From assembly GCA_014138725.1 (NCBI GenBank), contig JACJID010000003.1, forward strand, positions 372,001 through 436,000: 64,000 nucleotides of DNA. The letters are read 5' to 3'. The notes under the pieces were generated by a model that worked only from the letters and a program-made list of their open reading frames with translations, made no database searches and was not told where the DNA came from. Source of the DNA: Kutzneria viridogrisea. GTDB taxonomy: Bacteria > Actinomycetota > Actinomycetes > Mycobacteriales > Pseudonocardiaceae. Both the position numbers and the translations under genes were made by a program. Below, piece by piece: positions 34,553 to 42,271 of the stretch (positions within the stretch are counted from its first letter, which is position 1; the number at the start of each line of letters is the position of its first letter).

Positions 34553-35432
34553 TCCGCGAGGTGTCCAGCGCCGAGGACCGGGTCCCCCACTTGCCGAGGA
34601 CCCGGTCGTAGGTGCCGTCGGCGATCAGCTTGTTCACCGCCGCCTGGAACGCGGCGGTCAGCGGCGAGCCCTTGGCGAAGGCGAAACCCACGTCCAGGCG
34701 GTGGAACTCGTTGAGGAAGCGCAGGTTCGGCTGCCGCGAGACCGCGTAGCGCAGGCCGTTGATGGTGCTCATCAGCACGTCCACCCTGCCCTGCTGCAAG
34801 GACAGGTACAGCGCACTGGTCTCCGCGAACACCTGCACCTCGTACGGGCTGCGGCCGGAATCGGCGCAGCGGTGCCGCTCCCGCTCCAGGGTCGCCTCGA
34901 AGGTGGTACCGGCTCCGGTGCCGATCCGCTTGCCGCACAACTGGGTCAGGTCGGTGATCGCGCCGAGTGGACTGTCCCCGCGCACGGCGAAGCCCTGGCC
35001 GTCGTCGACGTAGGTGACGAAGTCGATCGTCTTGAGCCGCTCGGTGGTTACCCCGAAATTGCCGGTGCCAACCGCGAACTTGCCACTGCCCAGCGCGGGC
35101 AGGATCGCCTCGAAACTGGCCACCTGCCGGTCCAGCCGCACCCCGAGCACCCTGGCCACCGCGTCGGCGATGTCCACGTCCTGACCGAGCAGGGTCCTGT
35201 TGTCCTCGGCGTAGAAGGCCGAGGGCGGGGTGCCGCCTGCCGCCGTGGCCAACCGGATCGAGCCCGCCCTGCGGACATCTTCCGGCAACAGAGCCGAAAC
35301 CGCGGGGTCACGCGCGACCTGCGAGACCACGTCCTGGGTCGGGAACGCCGACTTCGGCGCGTCCGATCCGGTGGCCGTGCCGCACGCGGTGAGCGCGAGC
35401 AGCGCGCAGGCCAGTGCCACGAGTCTGGTCAT
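34530..35432 (-). CDS. ABC transporter solute-binding lipoprotein (polar amino acid type)
   Basis: A 300-residue lipoprotein with lipobox ALLALTACG and a type II periplasmic-binding fold of the family 3 (polar amino acid) type: SIRLATAAGGTPPSAF, LLGQDVDIADAVARVLG, TGNFGVTTERLKTIDFVTY and the hinge region LCGKRIGTGAGTTFE. It captures a small ligand outside the membrane. Because it is co-transcribed with an SsuD-like monooxygenase behind a Cys-containing leader peptide, a sulfur compound such as cystine or another sulfur amino acid is plausible. The permease at 37346 is divergent and may be its partner; no ATPase gene is in the window. Confidence 0.88.
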   Translation of the reverse strand: MTRLVALACALLALTACGTATGSDAPKSAFPTQDVVSQVARDPAVSALLPEDVRRAGSIRLATAAGGTPPSAFYAEDNRTLLGQDVDIADAVARVLGVRLDRQVASFEAILPALGSGKFAVGTGNFGVTTERLKTIDFVTYVDDGQGFAVRGDSPLGAITDLTQLCGKRIGTGAGTTFEATLERERHRCADSGRSPYEVQVFAETSALYLSLQQGRVDVLMSTINGLRYAVSRQPNLRFLNEFHRLDVGFAFAKGSPLTAAFQAAVNKLIADGTYDRVLGKWGTRSSALDTSRINPPERA

Positions 35433-35902
35433 GGCAGCAGCACCTTCTCGAAGGGCAGCGGGCCGATCGTCTCCGGGTCGGCGCGCAGGTCGAACAGCGG
35501 CCGGTAACCGGTTTCCAGGTACAGGCCGCGCGCCTCCGGCTGGCGCGGGCCGGTGGTGAGGTAGATCCGCCGATAGCCGCGGCGGACCGCCTCCTGCTCC
35601 AGCTCGGCCACCACGCGGCGCCCCCAGCCCTGCCGCCGGTACGCCGAGTGCGTCCAGATCCGCTTCAGCTCCGCGGTGTGCTCGTCGTAGCGGCGGAACG
35701 CACCGCCCGCCACCGGCTGCCCCTGCTCGAACAGCAGCAGGAACGCACCGTGCGGTGGCGCGAACTGTTCAGCGGGAAAGCTGGACAGCTCCTGGTTGCG
35801 GCCGTACCTGGTGTTGTACTCGAACTCCAGCTCGCGCAGCAGCGGCTCGGCGGCCGGGTCGTCGATCGTGGTGTAGTGCGCGCCCACGACAAGCTCGCTC
35901 AC
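35429..35902 (-). CDS. GNAT-family N-acetyltransferase
   Basis: A 157-residue acetyltransferase. Motif A is the acetyl-CoA loop AYRRQGWGRRVVAELEQEA, followed by IYLTTGPRQPEARGLYLETGY. The GTG at 35902 overlaps the monooxygenase stop and its own stop overlaps the next start (ATGA), so it is the middle gene of a tight three-gene operon. The acceptor is unknown; detoxification or salvage of an amine released from a sulfur compound is possible. Confidence 0.87.
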   Translation of the reverse strand: MSELVVGAHYTTIDDPAAEPLLRELEFEYNTRYGRNQELSSFPAEQFAPPHGAFLLLFEQGQPVAGGAFRRYDEHTAELKRIWTHSAYRRQGWGRRVVAELEQEAVRRGYRRIYLTTGPRQPEARGLYLETGYRPLFDLRADPETIGPLPFEKVLLP

Positions 35903-37005
35903 GCCGACTTCCGGCTGGCCGCGTCGCGCTTGGCGACCTCCTCGCGCACGATCGGGATCACGTGGCGGCCGAAGTCGATGGTGTCGTTGACCATGTCGTA
36001 GCCGCGCGCGGACAGGATGTCCACGCCGAGGTCGTAGTAGTCCAGCAGGGCCTGCGCCACCGTCTCCGGCGTGCCGACCAGGGCGTTGGAGTTGCCCGCC
36101 CCGCCGGTGGCCGCCGCCGTGGGTGTCCACAGTGCACGGTCGAACCGCTCGCCCTTCTCCGCCAGCGCCAACAGCCGCTGCGAGCCGGTGTTCTCCGGCG
36201 CGGTCAGCGAGTGCCTGCGGGTCAGTGACTTGCCGCCGGCGGTGCGCGCCTTGATCGCGTCCACCGTGCGGTACGCCTTCTCCCAGGCCAGTTCCTCGGT
36301 GGCCGCGATGATCGGCCGGAACGCCACCTGGATGCGCGGCACGTCGGTGCGCCCCGCCGCACGGGCCGCAGCCTTCACCGACTCGATCTGCTCCGCGGTC
36401 TGCGCCAGCGGCTCGCCCCACAGGCAGAAGATGTCGGCCTCGGCCCCGCCCGCCTGGTAGGCAGCGGGCGAGGACCCGCCGAAGGACACGCCGGGGCGCG
36501 GCTGCTGGGCCGGGAACGTGTCGCTGACGAAGTCGGCGAACCTGTAGTGCTTGCCCTCGTGGTCGAACGGTTCCCTGGAGGTCCAGGCTTTCTTCACGAT
36601 CTGGATGTACTCCTGGGTGCGCGAGTAGCGCTCGTCCTTGGTGAGGTAGTCACCCTCGCGCTGCTGCTCGTGATCGGTGCCCCCGGTGATGAAGTGCACC
36701 GTGAGCCTGCCCTCGCTGATCTGGTCCAGCGTGGCGAAGGTCTTCGCGGCGAAGGTCGGGTAGGACACGTTGGGCCGGTGCGCCAACAGGATCTGCAGCT
36801 TGTCCAGCTTGGTTGCCACGTACGCGGCGGCCTGCGCCGGGTCGGGCGAGCCGGAGCCGTAGGCGAACAGCACGCGGTCCCAGCCGTGCTCCTCGTGCGC
36901 GCGGGCCAGCCGCAGGGTGTAGTCCTTGTCGAAGGACAGACCGGTGCGCGGCGAGGTCTCCGAGCCGTCGTTGGTACCGCCGATACCGAGGAACTCCACA
37001 GGCAT
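35899..37005 (-). CDS. LLM-class FMNH2-dependent monooxygenase (SsuD-like)
   Basis: A 368-residue luciferase-fold enzyme close to alkanesulfonate monooxygenase SsuD: FLGIGGTNDGSETSPRTG at the N-terminus, SYPTFAAKTFATLDQISEGRLTVHFITGG as flavin-binding region, and the loop YLTKDERYSRTQEYIQIVKKAW. It cleaves C-S bonds of sulfonates or related compounds to release sulfite with reduced flavin and O2. The ATG follows AGAAGGG. It heads the operon with the GNAT and solute-binding genes and is preceded by a short Cys-ending leader peptide, a hallmark of sulfur-controlled genes in actinomycetes. Confidence 0.9.
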   Translation of the reverse strand: MPVEFLGIGGTNDGSETSPRTGLSFDKDYTLRLARAHEEHGWDRVLFAYGSGSPDPAQAAAYVATKLDKLQILLAHRPNVSYPTFAAKTFATLDQISEGRLTVHFITGGTDHEQQREGDYLTKDERYSRTQEYIQIVKKAWTSREPFDHEGKHYRFADFVSDTFPAQQPRPGVSFGGSSPAAYQAGGAEADIFCLWGEPLAQTAEQIESVKAAARAAGRTDVPRIQVAFRPIIAATEELAWEKAYRTVDAIKARTAGGKSLTRRHSLTAPENTGSQRLLALAEKGERFDRALWTPTAAATGGAGNSNALVGTPETVAQALLDYYDLGVDILSARGYDMVNDTIDFGRHVIPIVREEVAKRDAASRKSA

Positions 37006-37108
37006 GACAAGGCCCTTCTACGGATGTGGTGGGAAACGGCGCAGGCGGCCCACGTCCGGCGATGGACGTCGAGGGGAGGCGCGTCGCGCTGGAATCAGAA
37101 GGCGCGCG

Positions 37109-37183
37109 CTAGCAACAGGAAGCCGACCACACCAGACCGAAGTCGATGTGGCCGCGGGTGACCAGCCGCAACCCGGTTTCCAT
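37109..37183 (-). CDS. Sulfur-responsive leader peptide (24 codons)
   Basis: A 24-residue open frame ends in two Cys codons immediately before the stop (sequence ends LVTRGHIDFGLVWSASCC). It resembles the 'putative leader peptide' family of actinobacteria, with an Arg/His-Ile/Val-Asp core followed by terminal Cys, found before sulfur-assimilation genes. Translation stalling at the Cys codons would report cysteine supply. It lies 103 bases before the SsuD-like gene on the same strand. GGAAGG directly precedes the ATG at short spacing; an internal TTG is an alternative start. Confidence 0.7.
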   Translation of the reverse strand: METGLRLVTRGHIDFGLVWSASCC

Positions 37184-37345
37184 GCCTTCCAGTGGAGCGC
37201 ATCCGGGGCGCGCGCGTCAACGTTCCCAGCGTGTGAGATACGACTGCGCTCGTACAAGTTTCCGGCCTAGACTCGCACCCGTCACGTTGAGGGGCGTGGC
37301 GGTGTCCTGCCGCCTCCGCTTGCCCTCGAACAGGAAACCCGTGAC

Positions 37346-38155
37346 ATGACAACACTGCCGATCGTGCCCGTGCGCCGCTGGGGCCGGTGGGCCGCCGCTG
37401 CCCTCGCCCTGCTGGCCTTCGGCGGGCTGCTCTACTCGGTCGCGGGCAACGCGGCCTTCGGCTGGCCGGTGGTGCTGGACTACTTCACCAGCCCGGCCGT
37501 GCTGGCGGGCCTGGTGCTCACCCTGTGGCTGACCGCCGTGACCCTGGTGGCCGGTTTTGTACTGGGCACGGTGCTGGCGGTCATGCGGCTGTCGGGCAAC
37601 CCGGTGCTCAGCGGGCTCGCCTGGGGCTACGTCTGGCTGTTCCGGTCCACCCCGATGCTGGTGCAACTGCTGTTCTGGTTCAACATCGGCGCCGTGTACC
37701 CGAGGATCGGGCTCGGCGACTGGTTCAGCTTCGACGCCACCAACCTGATCAGCGGCACGGCCGCGGCGGTGCTCGGGCTGACCCTGCACGAGGCGGCCTA
37801 CGCGGCGGAGATCGTGCGCGGGGGCATCCTGTCGGTGGACCCCGGCCAGACCGAGGCGGCGCTGGCACTGGGCATGGGCCGCCTGCGGATCCTGCGCAGG
37901 ATCGTGCTGCCGCAGGCGATGCGCTCGATCGTGCCCGCCGCGGGCAACCTGCTGATCGGCACGCTGAAGGGCACCTCGATCGTCAGCGTGATCGCGGTGC
38001 AGGACCTGCTGTACTCGGTGCAGATCATCTACAACCGCAACTACCAGATCATCCCGCTGCTGCTGGTGGCCACCCTGTGGTACGTGCTGGTGACGAGCCT
38101 GTTGTCGGTGGGCCAGCACTACGTGGAGCGGCACTACGGACGGGGCGCGCGGTGA
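37346..38155 (+). CDS. Amino-acid-type ABC transporter permease
   Basis: A 269-residue HisM/GlnP-type permease with five or more membrane helices and the cytoplasmic EAA loop (HEAAYAAEIVRGGILSVDPGQTEAALALGM near residue 150) that docks to the ATPase. It starts about 340 bases from the divergent SsuD-like operon and is a plausible partner of the solute-binding lipoprotein there. The stop overlaps the start of the FAD protein gene (GTGA). No ATPase subunit is encoded nearby, so the transporter must use one from elsewhere. Confidence 0.9.
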   Translation: MTTLPIVPVRRWGRWAAAALALLAFGGLLYSVAGNAAFGWPVVLDYFTSPAVLAGLVLTLWLTAVTLVAGFVLGTVLAVMRLSGNPVLSGLAWGYVWLFRSTPMLVQLLFWFNIGAVYPRIGLGDWFSFDATNLISGTAAAVLGLTLHEAAYAAEIVRGGILSVDPGQTEAALALGMGRLRILRRIVLPQAMRSIVPAAGNLLIGTLKGTSIVSVIAVQDLLYSVQIIYNRNYQIIPLLLVATLWYVLVTSLLSVGQHYVERHYGRGAR

Positions 38156-40032
38156 GCGCCACGCTGGTGATCGTCGGCGCGGGGCCGCGCGGAACCGGTG
38201 TGCTGGAACGGATCGCCGCGAACCTGCCGGAGCTGTACGGGGAGCAGGAGCTGGCGGTGCACCTGGTGGACCCGTTCCCGCCGGGAGCGGGCCGGGTGTG
38301 GCGCTACGAGCAGTCCCCGTTGCTGCGGATGAACTCCATGGCCGAGGACGTCACGATGTGGCTGGACGAGAGCGTGACCTGCGAGGGACCGGTCCGCACC
38401 GGCCCGTCGCTGGCGCAGTGGGCCGACTCGGTGCGCGAGGAGGGGCTGGGCGACCCTGAGCTGACCGCCGAGTTGCGTGCCATGACCCCGGCGAGCTTTC
38501 CCAGCAGGCGCCTGCAGAGCCGGTACCTGGAGTGGGTCTTCGCCCAGGTGCTGCGCGACCTGCCCGAGCGCGTCTCGGTCACCGTGCACGCCACCACGGC
38601 TACCTCGGTCACCGACGCACCCGATGGGCGCCAACAGGTCTGGCTGGCCGACCGGCGCGAGCCGCTGCTGGCCGACGTGCTGGTGCTGACCCTGGGCCAC
38701 CTCGACGCCGACCCGGGCGAGGAGCAGCGCGACCTGCGCATGTTCGCGCGGGTCAACGGGTTGCGCTACCTGCCGCCGGAGTACACCGCCGACTCCAACC
38801 TGTCCGTGCTGCGCGCGGGCGAGGACGTGCTGCTGCGCGGGTTCGGGCTCGCCTTCGTCGACGCCATGGCCCTGCTGACCGAGGGCCGTGGCGGGCGGTT
38901 CCACGAGCAGCCGGACGGATCGCTGCGGTACGAGCCGTCCGGGCGGGAGCCGCGGCTGCACGTGGGCTCGCGGCGCGGTGTGCCCTACCACGCCAAGACC
39001 ACCTACCGGCTGCGCGCGGACCGCCCGCAGCTGCCGAGGTTCTTCAGCGCGGACGCCATGCCAGACGGCCCGCTGGAGTTCCGCCGCGACGTGTGGCCGC
39101 TGATGGCCAAGGAGATCGCCTGGGGCTACTACCACGAGCTGTTCAACGGCCACCGCGAACGAGTCGCCCTGGACTGGGCCGAGTTCGACCGGCGCTACGC
39201 GGCACTGGACTGGGGCGGTGCGCCGATGCGCGAGCTGGTCGAGGCGAGCGTGCCATCCACTGTGGACAGACTGGACTTCGAGGCACTGGACAAGCCGTTG
39301 CGGGGACTGCGGTTCGACACCAGCGAGCAGTTGCAGCGCCACGTGCACTCCTACGTCGCCGCGGACGTGGCACGCCGCACCGACCAGTCGTTCAGCGCTG
39401 ACCTCGGCGCCTTCTACGCCCTGCTCTCGGCGTACGGGCAGTTGGCGGCGTTGCTGGCCGCCGGGCGGTTGGCCGCCCGCGACCAGGTGCACGAGGTGGA
39501 CGGGTGGTGGTCGGGGTTCTTCAGCTTCATGGCCAGCGGCCCGCCCGACGACCGGCTCCGCCAGTTGCTCGCACTGTCGGACGCGGGGGTCGTGCGGTTC
39601 CTCGGCGCCGACATGTGGGTGGAGGCCGACCAGCACGGCGGGCGGTTCCGTGCGGGCAGTTCCTCCACGCCGGAGGTCGTCACGGCCACGGCACTGGTGG
39701 AGGCCCGCCTGCCCCGGCCGAGCGTGCGCCACAGCCGTGACGAGTTGCTGCGCACCCTGGGCGGGGTCGAGGAGCTGCTGACCGCGGACCGGTTCAGCCA
39801 CAACACGGGCCTGCTGCGGATCCGCGCCGCGGACGGCCGGGTGCTCGACGCACAGGGCAAGCCGCACCCGAACCGGTTCGCGCTGGGCGCGCACACCAAC
39901 AGTCGTGCGGTGGCGGCCTTCGCCCGGCCGATGGTCAACGCACCGGCGTTCCGCCAGAACGACGCGGCGGCACGGGAGGTGTTGCGCGAGCTCGCACACC
40001 GGGCGGGCGCACCGCGGGTCCGCGTAGCCTGA
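38152..40032 (+). CDS. FAD/NAD(P)-binding protein, paralogue of the CreE-like enzyme
   Basis: A 626-residue flavoprotein with the same architecture and exactly the same length as the cluster enzyme at 9858-11738: VIVGAGPRGTGVLERIAANL at the N-terminus, VHLVDPFPPGAGRVWRYEQS, VLTLGHLDAD, LLRGFGLAFVDAMALLTEGRGGRF and the block GSRRGVPYHAKTTYR. Family members include aspartate N-oxygenases, but no lyase partner is present here. Because it is translationally coupled to an amino-acid permease beside a sulfur-type operon, it may oxidise a different amino acid or a sulfur-containing nutrient. The specific reaction is unknown. Confidence 0.8.
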   Translation: MSATLVIVGAGPRGTGVLERIAANLPELYGEQELAVHLVDPFPPGAGRVWRYEQSPLLRMNSMAEDVTMWLDESVTCEGPVRTGPSLAQWADSVREEGLGDPELTAELRAMTPASFPSRRLQSRYLEWVFAQVLRDLPERVSVTVHATTATSVTDAPDGRQQVWLADRREPLLADVLVLTLGHLDADPGEEQRDLRMFARVNGLRYLPPEYTADSNLSVLRAGEDVLLRGFGLAFVDAMALLTEGRGGRFHEQPDGSLRYEPSGREPRLHVGSRRGVPYHAKTTYRLRADRPQLPRFFSADAMPDGPLEFRRDVWPLMAKEIAWGYYHELFNGHRERVALDWAEFDRRYAALDWGGAPMRELVEASVPSTVDRLDFEALDKPLRGLRFDTSEQLQRHVHSYVAADVARRTDQSFSADLGAFYALLSAYGQLAALLAAGRLAARDQVHEVDGWWSGFFSFMASGPPDDRLRQLLALSDAGVVRFLGADMWVEADQHGGRFRAGSSSTPEVVTATALVEARLPRPSVRHSRDELLRTLGGVEELLTADRFSHNTGLLRIRAADGRVLDAQGKPHPNRFALGAHTNSRAVAAFARPMVNAPAFRQNDAAAREVLRELAHRAGAPRVRVA

Positions 40033-40068
40033 ACCTGACCGGCGTACCGGCCCACCGGGCCAGCCCTC

Positions 40069-40180
40069 GCGTGTCGGCGCTTCCGGTATCGCGTGTCGGA
40101 CGTTGCGGCACGCGGTCTCGCCAGTTGGGAAATCGTCCGTGAAGCGCGGACACGCGGTGCGCGAAGCGCCGACACGCGCT
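40069..40180. repeat. Family A 22-bp repeats, facing arrays
   Basis: Two forward units (GCGTGTCGGCGCTT and a variant, 40069-40112) face reverse units ending GAAGCGCCGACACGCGCT near 40180. The array lies in the gap between the FAD gene and the FabG-like gene. Confidence 0.7.
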
Positions 40181-40233
40181 GGGACCCCGTGTGTCGGTCA
40201 CTCCTGGGACACTGTGAGCGGGGCCACTAGTGG

Positions 40234-40255
40234 GCATACCGCCCGGTCGGTATGC
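40234..40255. promoter_or_regulatory. TetR-type operator upstream of the acyl-CoA operon
   Basis: Perfect 8-bp arms (GCATACCG / CGGTATGC) around CCCGGT lie 43 bases before the FabG-like start. The core CATACCG...GGTCGGT is shared with the site at 47726-47742 in front of the acyl-CoA synthetase gene, suggesting one regulator for both. That regulator is not obviously encoded in the window. Confidence 0.65.
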
Positions 40256-40297
40256 TCGGTGGCTAACGGCGTTAGGTTTGCTCAAGGAGGAGCCCTC

Positions 40298-41059
40298 GTG
40301 TCCGAGACCAGTCAGCGCGTCGCGATCGTCACCGGGGCAGCCCGAGGCATCGGTGCCGCCACCGCCAAGCGACTGGCCGCCGACGGCCTGGCCGTCGCCG
40401 TGCTGGACCTGGACGAGTCGGCGACCAAGGCCACCGTCGAGGCGATCGAGCAGGCCGGTGGCCGCGCGATCGGCGTCGGCGCCGACGTCAGCGATGCCGA
40501 GGCCGTGCAGGCCGCGGTGGAGCGCGTGGCCACCGAACTGGGCGGGCCGACCGTCCTGATCAACAACGCCGGTGTCACCAAGGACAACCTGCTGTTCAAG
40601 ATGACCGAGCAGGACTGGGACACCGTGATGGGCGTGCACCTGCGCGGGTCCTTCCTGATGAGCAGGGCCGCGCAGAAGTACATGACCGAGGCCAAGTGGG
40701 GCCGCATCGTGAACCTGTCCAGCACCTCGGCGCTGGGCAACCGCGGGCAGGCCAACTATTCGGCGGCCAAGGCGGGCCTGCAGGGCTTCACCAAGACCCT
40801 GGCCATCGAGCTGGGCAAGTTCGGGGTCACGGTCAACGCGATCGCCCCCGGCTTCATCGCCACCGAGATGACCGCGGCCACCGCCGAGCGCGTGGGCGCC
40901 ACCTTCGAGGACTTCAAGAAGATGGCGGCGCAGCAGATCCCGGTCAACCGGGTCGGCGAGCCCGAGGACATCGCGCACACCGCCTCCTTCCTGGTCAGCG
41001 AGGGCGCGGGCTTCGTGTCCGGCCAGGTCATCTACGTCGCGGGCGGCCCCCGTGACTGA
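40298..41059 (+). CDS. SDR-family 3-oxoacyl reductase (FabG-like)
   Basis: A 253-residue classical SDR. The cofactor loop is VTGAARGIGAATAKRLA, the NAG motif INNAGVT, the catalytic Ser NLSSTSALG and the active-site YSAAK. LDLDES after beta-2 suggests NAD preference. It likely oxidises or reduces a 3-hydroxyacyl-CoA in the lipid-degradation operon that follows. The GTG at 40298 follows AAGGAGGAG; the long open frame upstream runs through repeats and is rejected. The stop overlaps the start of the first acyl-CoA dehydrogenase gene. Confidence 0.92.
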   Translation: MSETSQRVAIVTGAARGIGAATAKRLAADGLAVAVLDLDESATKATVEAIEQAGGRAIGVGADVSDAEAVQAAVERVATELGGPTVLINNAGVTKDNLLFKMTEQDWDTVMGVHLRGSFLMSRAAQKYMTEAKWGRIVNLSSTSALGNRGQANYSAAKAGLQGFTKTLAIELGKFGVTVNAIAPGFIATEMTAATAERVGATFEDFKKMAAQQIPVNRVGEPEDIAHTASFLVSEGAGFVSGQVIYVAGGPRD

Positions 41060-42224
41060 TCTGGCGGCCAAGGTCGAGGCGTTCCTCGCCGAGCACCCGC
41101 CCGCCGGGGCCGACCCGATCGAGTTCCTGCGCGCGCGCTTCGACGCGGGCCTGGCCTGGGTGCACTTCCCGGTCGGCGCGGGCGGTCTCGGTGCCCCGCG
41201 GGCCGCGCAGTTCGCGGTGGACGAGGCGTTCGCGGCGGCCGGCGCCCCCGAGGCGGTGCCCGCGGCGAAGGTCATCGGCTACGGCATGGCGGCGCCCACC
41301 ATCCTGACCTTCGGCACGCCCGAACAGCACGAGCGCTTCCTGCGCCCGCTGTTCACCGGCGAGGAGGTCTGGTGCCAGCTGTTCAGCGAACCGGGCGCGG
41401 GCTCGGACCTGGCCACGCTGGCCACCCGCGCGGTGCGCGACGGGGACGACTGGGTCGTGGACGGGCAGAAGGTGTGGACCTCCTTCGCGCACGCCGCGCG
41501 CTGGGCCATCCTGGTCGCCCGCACCGACCCGACGGTGCCCAAGCACCAGGGCCTGAGCTACTTCATCTGCGACATGAACGATGCGGGTGTGCAGGTGCGC
41601 CCGCTGCGCCAGATCACCGGTGAGGCCGAGTTCAACGAGGTGTTCCTCAACGCGGTGCGGGTACCCGACGCGCACCGGCTCGGCGCGGTCGGCGAGGGCT
41701 GGAAGGTCGCGCAGACCACGCTGATGAACGAGCGGGTGGCCATCGGGGCGCACGCCGCGCCGCGTGAGGGCGGGCTGATCGGTGTGGCGGCGCGGACCTG
41801 GCGCGAGCACCCCGAACTGCGCACCCCCGGGCTGCACGACCGGCTGCTGCGACTGTGGGTGCAGGCCGAGGCGCTGCGGCTGACCTCGGAGCGGCTGCGC
41901 CAGGGACTGGCCGTGGGGCAGCCGGGGCCGGAGGGCTCGGCGGCCAAGCTGGCCTTCGCCACGATCAACCAGGCGGTCAGCGGGTTCGAGGTGGAGTTGC
42001 AGGGCGAGCAGGGCCTGGCCTACGAGGACTGGACCATGCGCCGCCCGCTGGAGACCGACTGGGCCAGCCGCGACCCCGGGTTCCGGTACCTGCGCACCAA
42101 GGGCAACTCCATCGAGGGCGGCACCTCGGAGATCCTGCGCAACATCATCGCCGAGCGCGTGCTCGGCCTGCCCCGTGAACCTCGCTCCGACGCGGACGTG
42201 GCGTGGAAGGACCTGCCTCGATGA
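41052..42224 (+). CDS. Acyl-CoA dehydrogenase (FadE-like), subunit 1
   Basis: A 390-residue FAD flavoprotein that forms the alpha,beta double bond in an acyl-CoA. WCQLFSEPGAGSDLATLATRA is the flavin- and substrate-binding segment, DGQKVWTSFAHAARWAILVART the middle beta domain, and the catalytic Glu lies in SIEGGTSEILRNIIAERVLGLP at the C-terminus. It is paired with a second, shorter acyl-CoA dehydrogenase, an arrangement known from heterotetrameric steroid side-chain dehydrogenases of actinobacteria. The steroid link is suggested only by the pairing and by the cholesterol oxidases elsewhere in the window. Confidence 0.92.
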   Translation: MTDLAAKVEAFLAEHPPAGADPIEFLRARFDAGLAWVHFPVGAGGLGAPRAAQFAVDEAFAAAGAPEAVPAAKVIGYGMAAPTILTFGTPEQHERFLRPLFTGEEVWCQLFSEPGAGSDLATLATRAVRDGDDWVVDGQKVWTSFAHAARWAILVARTDPTVPKHQGLSYFICDMNDAGVQVRPLRQITGEAEFNEVFLNAVRVPDAHRLGAVGEGWKVAQTTLMNERVAIGAHAAPREGGLIGVAARTWREHPELRTPGLHDRLLRLWVQAEALRLTSERLRQGLAVGQPGPEGSAAKLAFATINQAVSGFEVELQGEQGLAYEDWTMRRPLETDWASRDPGFRYLRTKGNSIEGGTSEILRNIIAERVLGLPREPRSDADVAWKDLPR

Positions 42225-42271
42225 GTGAGCTTGCGAACGAATCATCAAGCGTCAGCGAGGTGCGGGGATGA
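42221..42271 (+). CDS. 16-codon mini-ORF coupled between two acyl-CoA dehydrogenase genes
   Basis: ATGA overlaps join it to both neighbours: its ATG overlaps the stop of the first dehydrogenase gene, and its TGA overlaps the ATG of the second. The peptide begins Met-Ser-Glu-Leu, the same four residues (and the same 12 bases, ATGAGTGAGCTT) that begin the downstream protein. It looks like a short insertion or partial duplication tolerated because coupling is preserved. Whether the peptide matters is unknown. Confidence 0.5.
   Translation: MSELANESSSVSEVRG

Noticed and set aside
37387-38151. Fusion of the permease region and the FAD protein into one 881-residue product
   Set aside because: The extension is a shadow frame of the permease gene. 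The GTG at 38152 with its GTGA overlap is the natural start.
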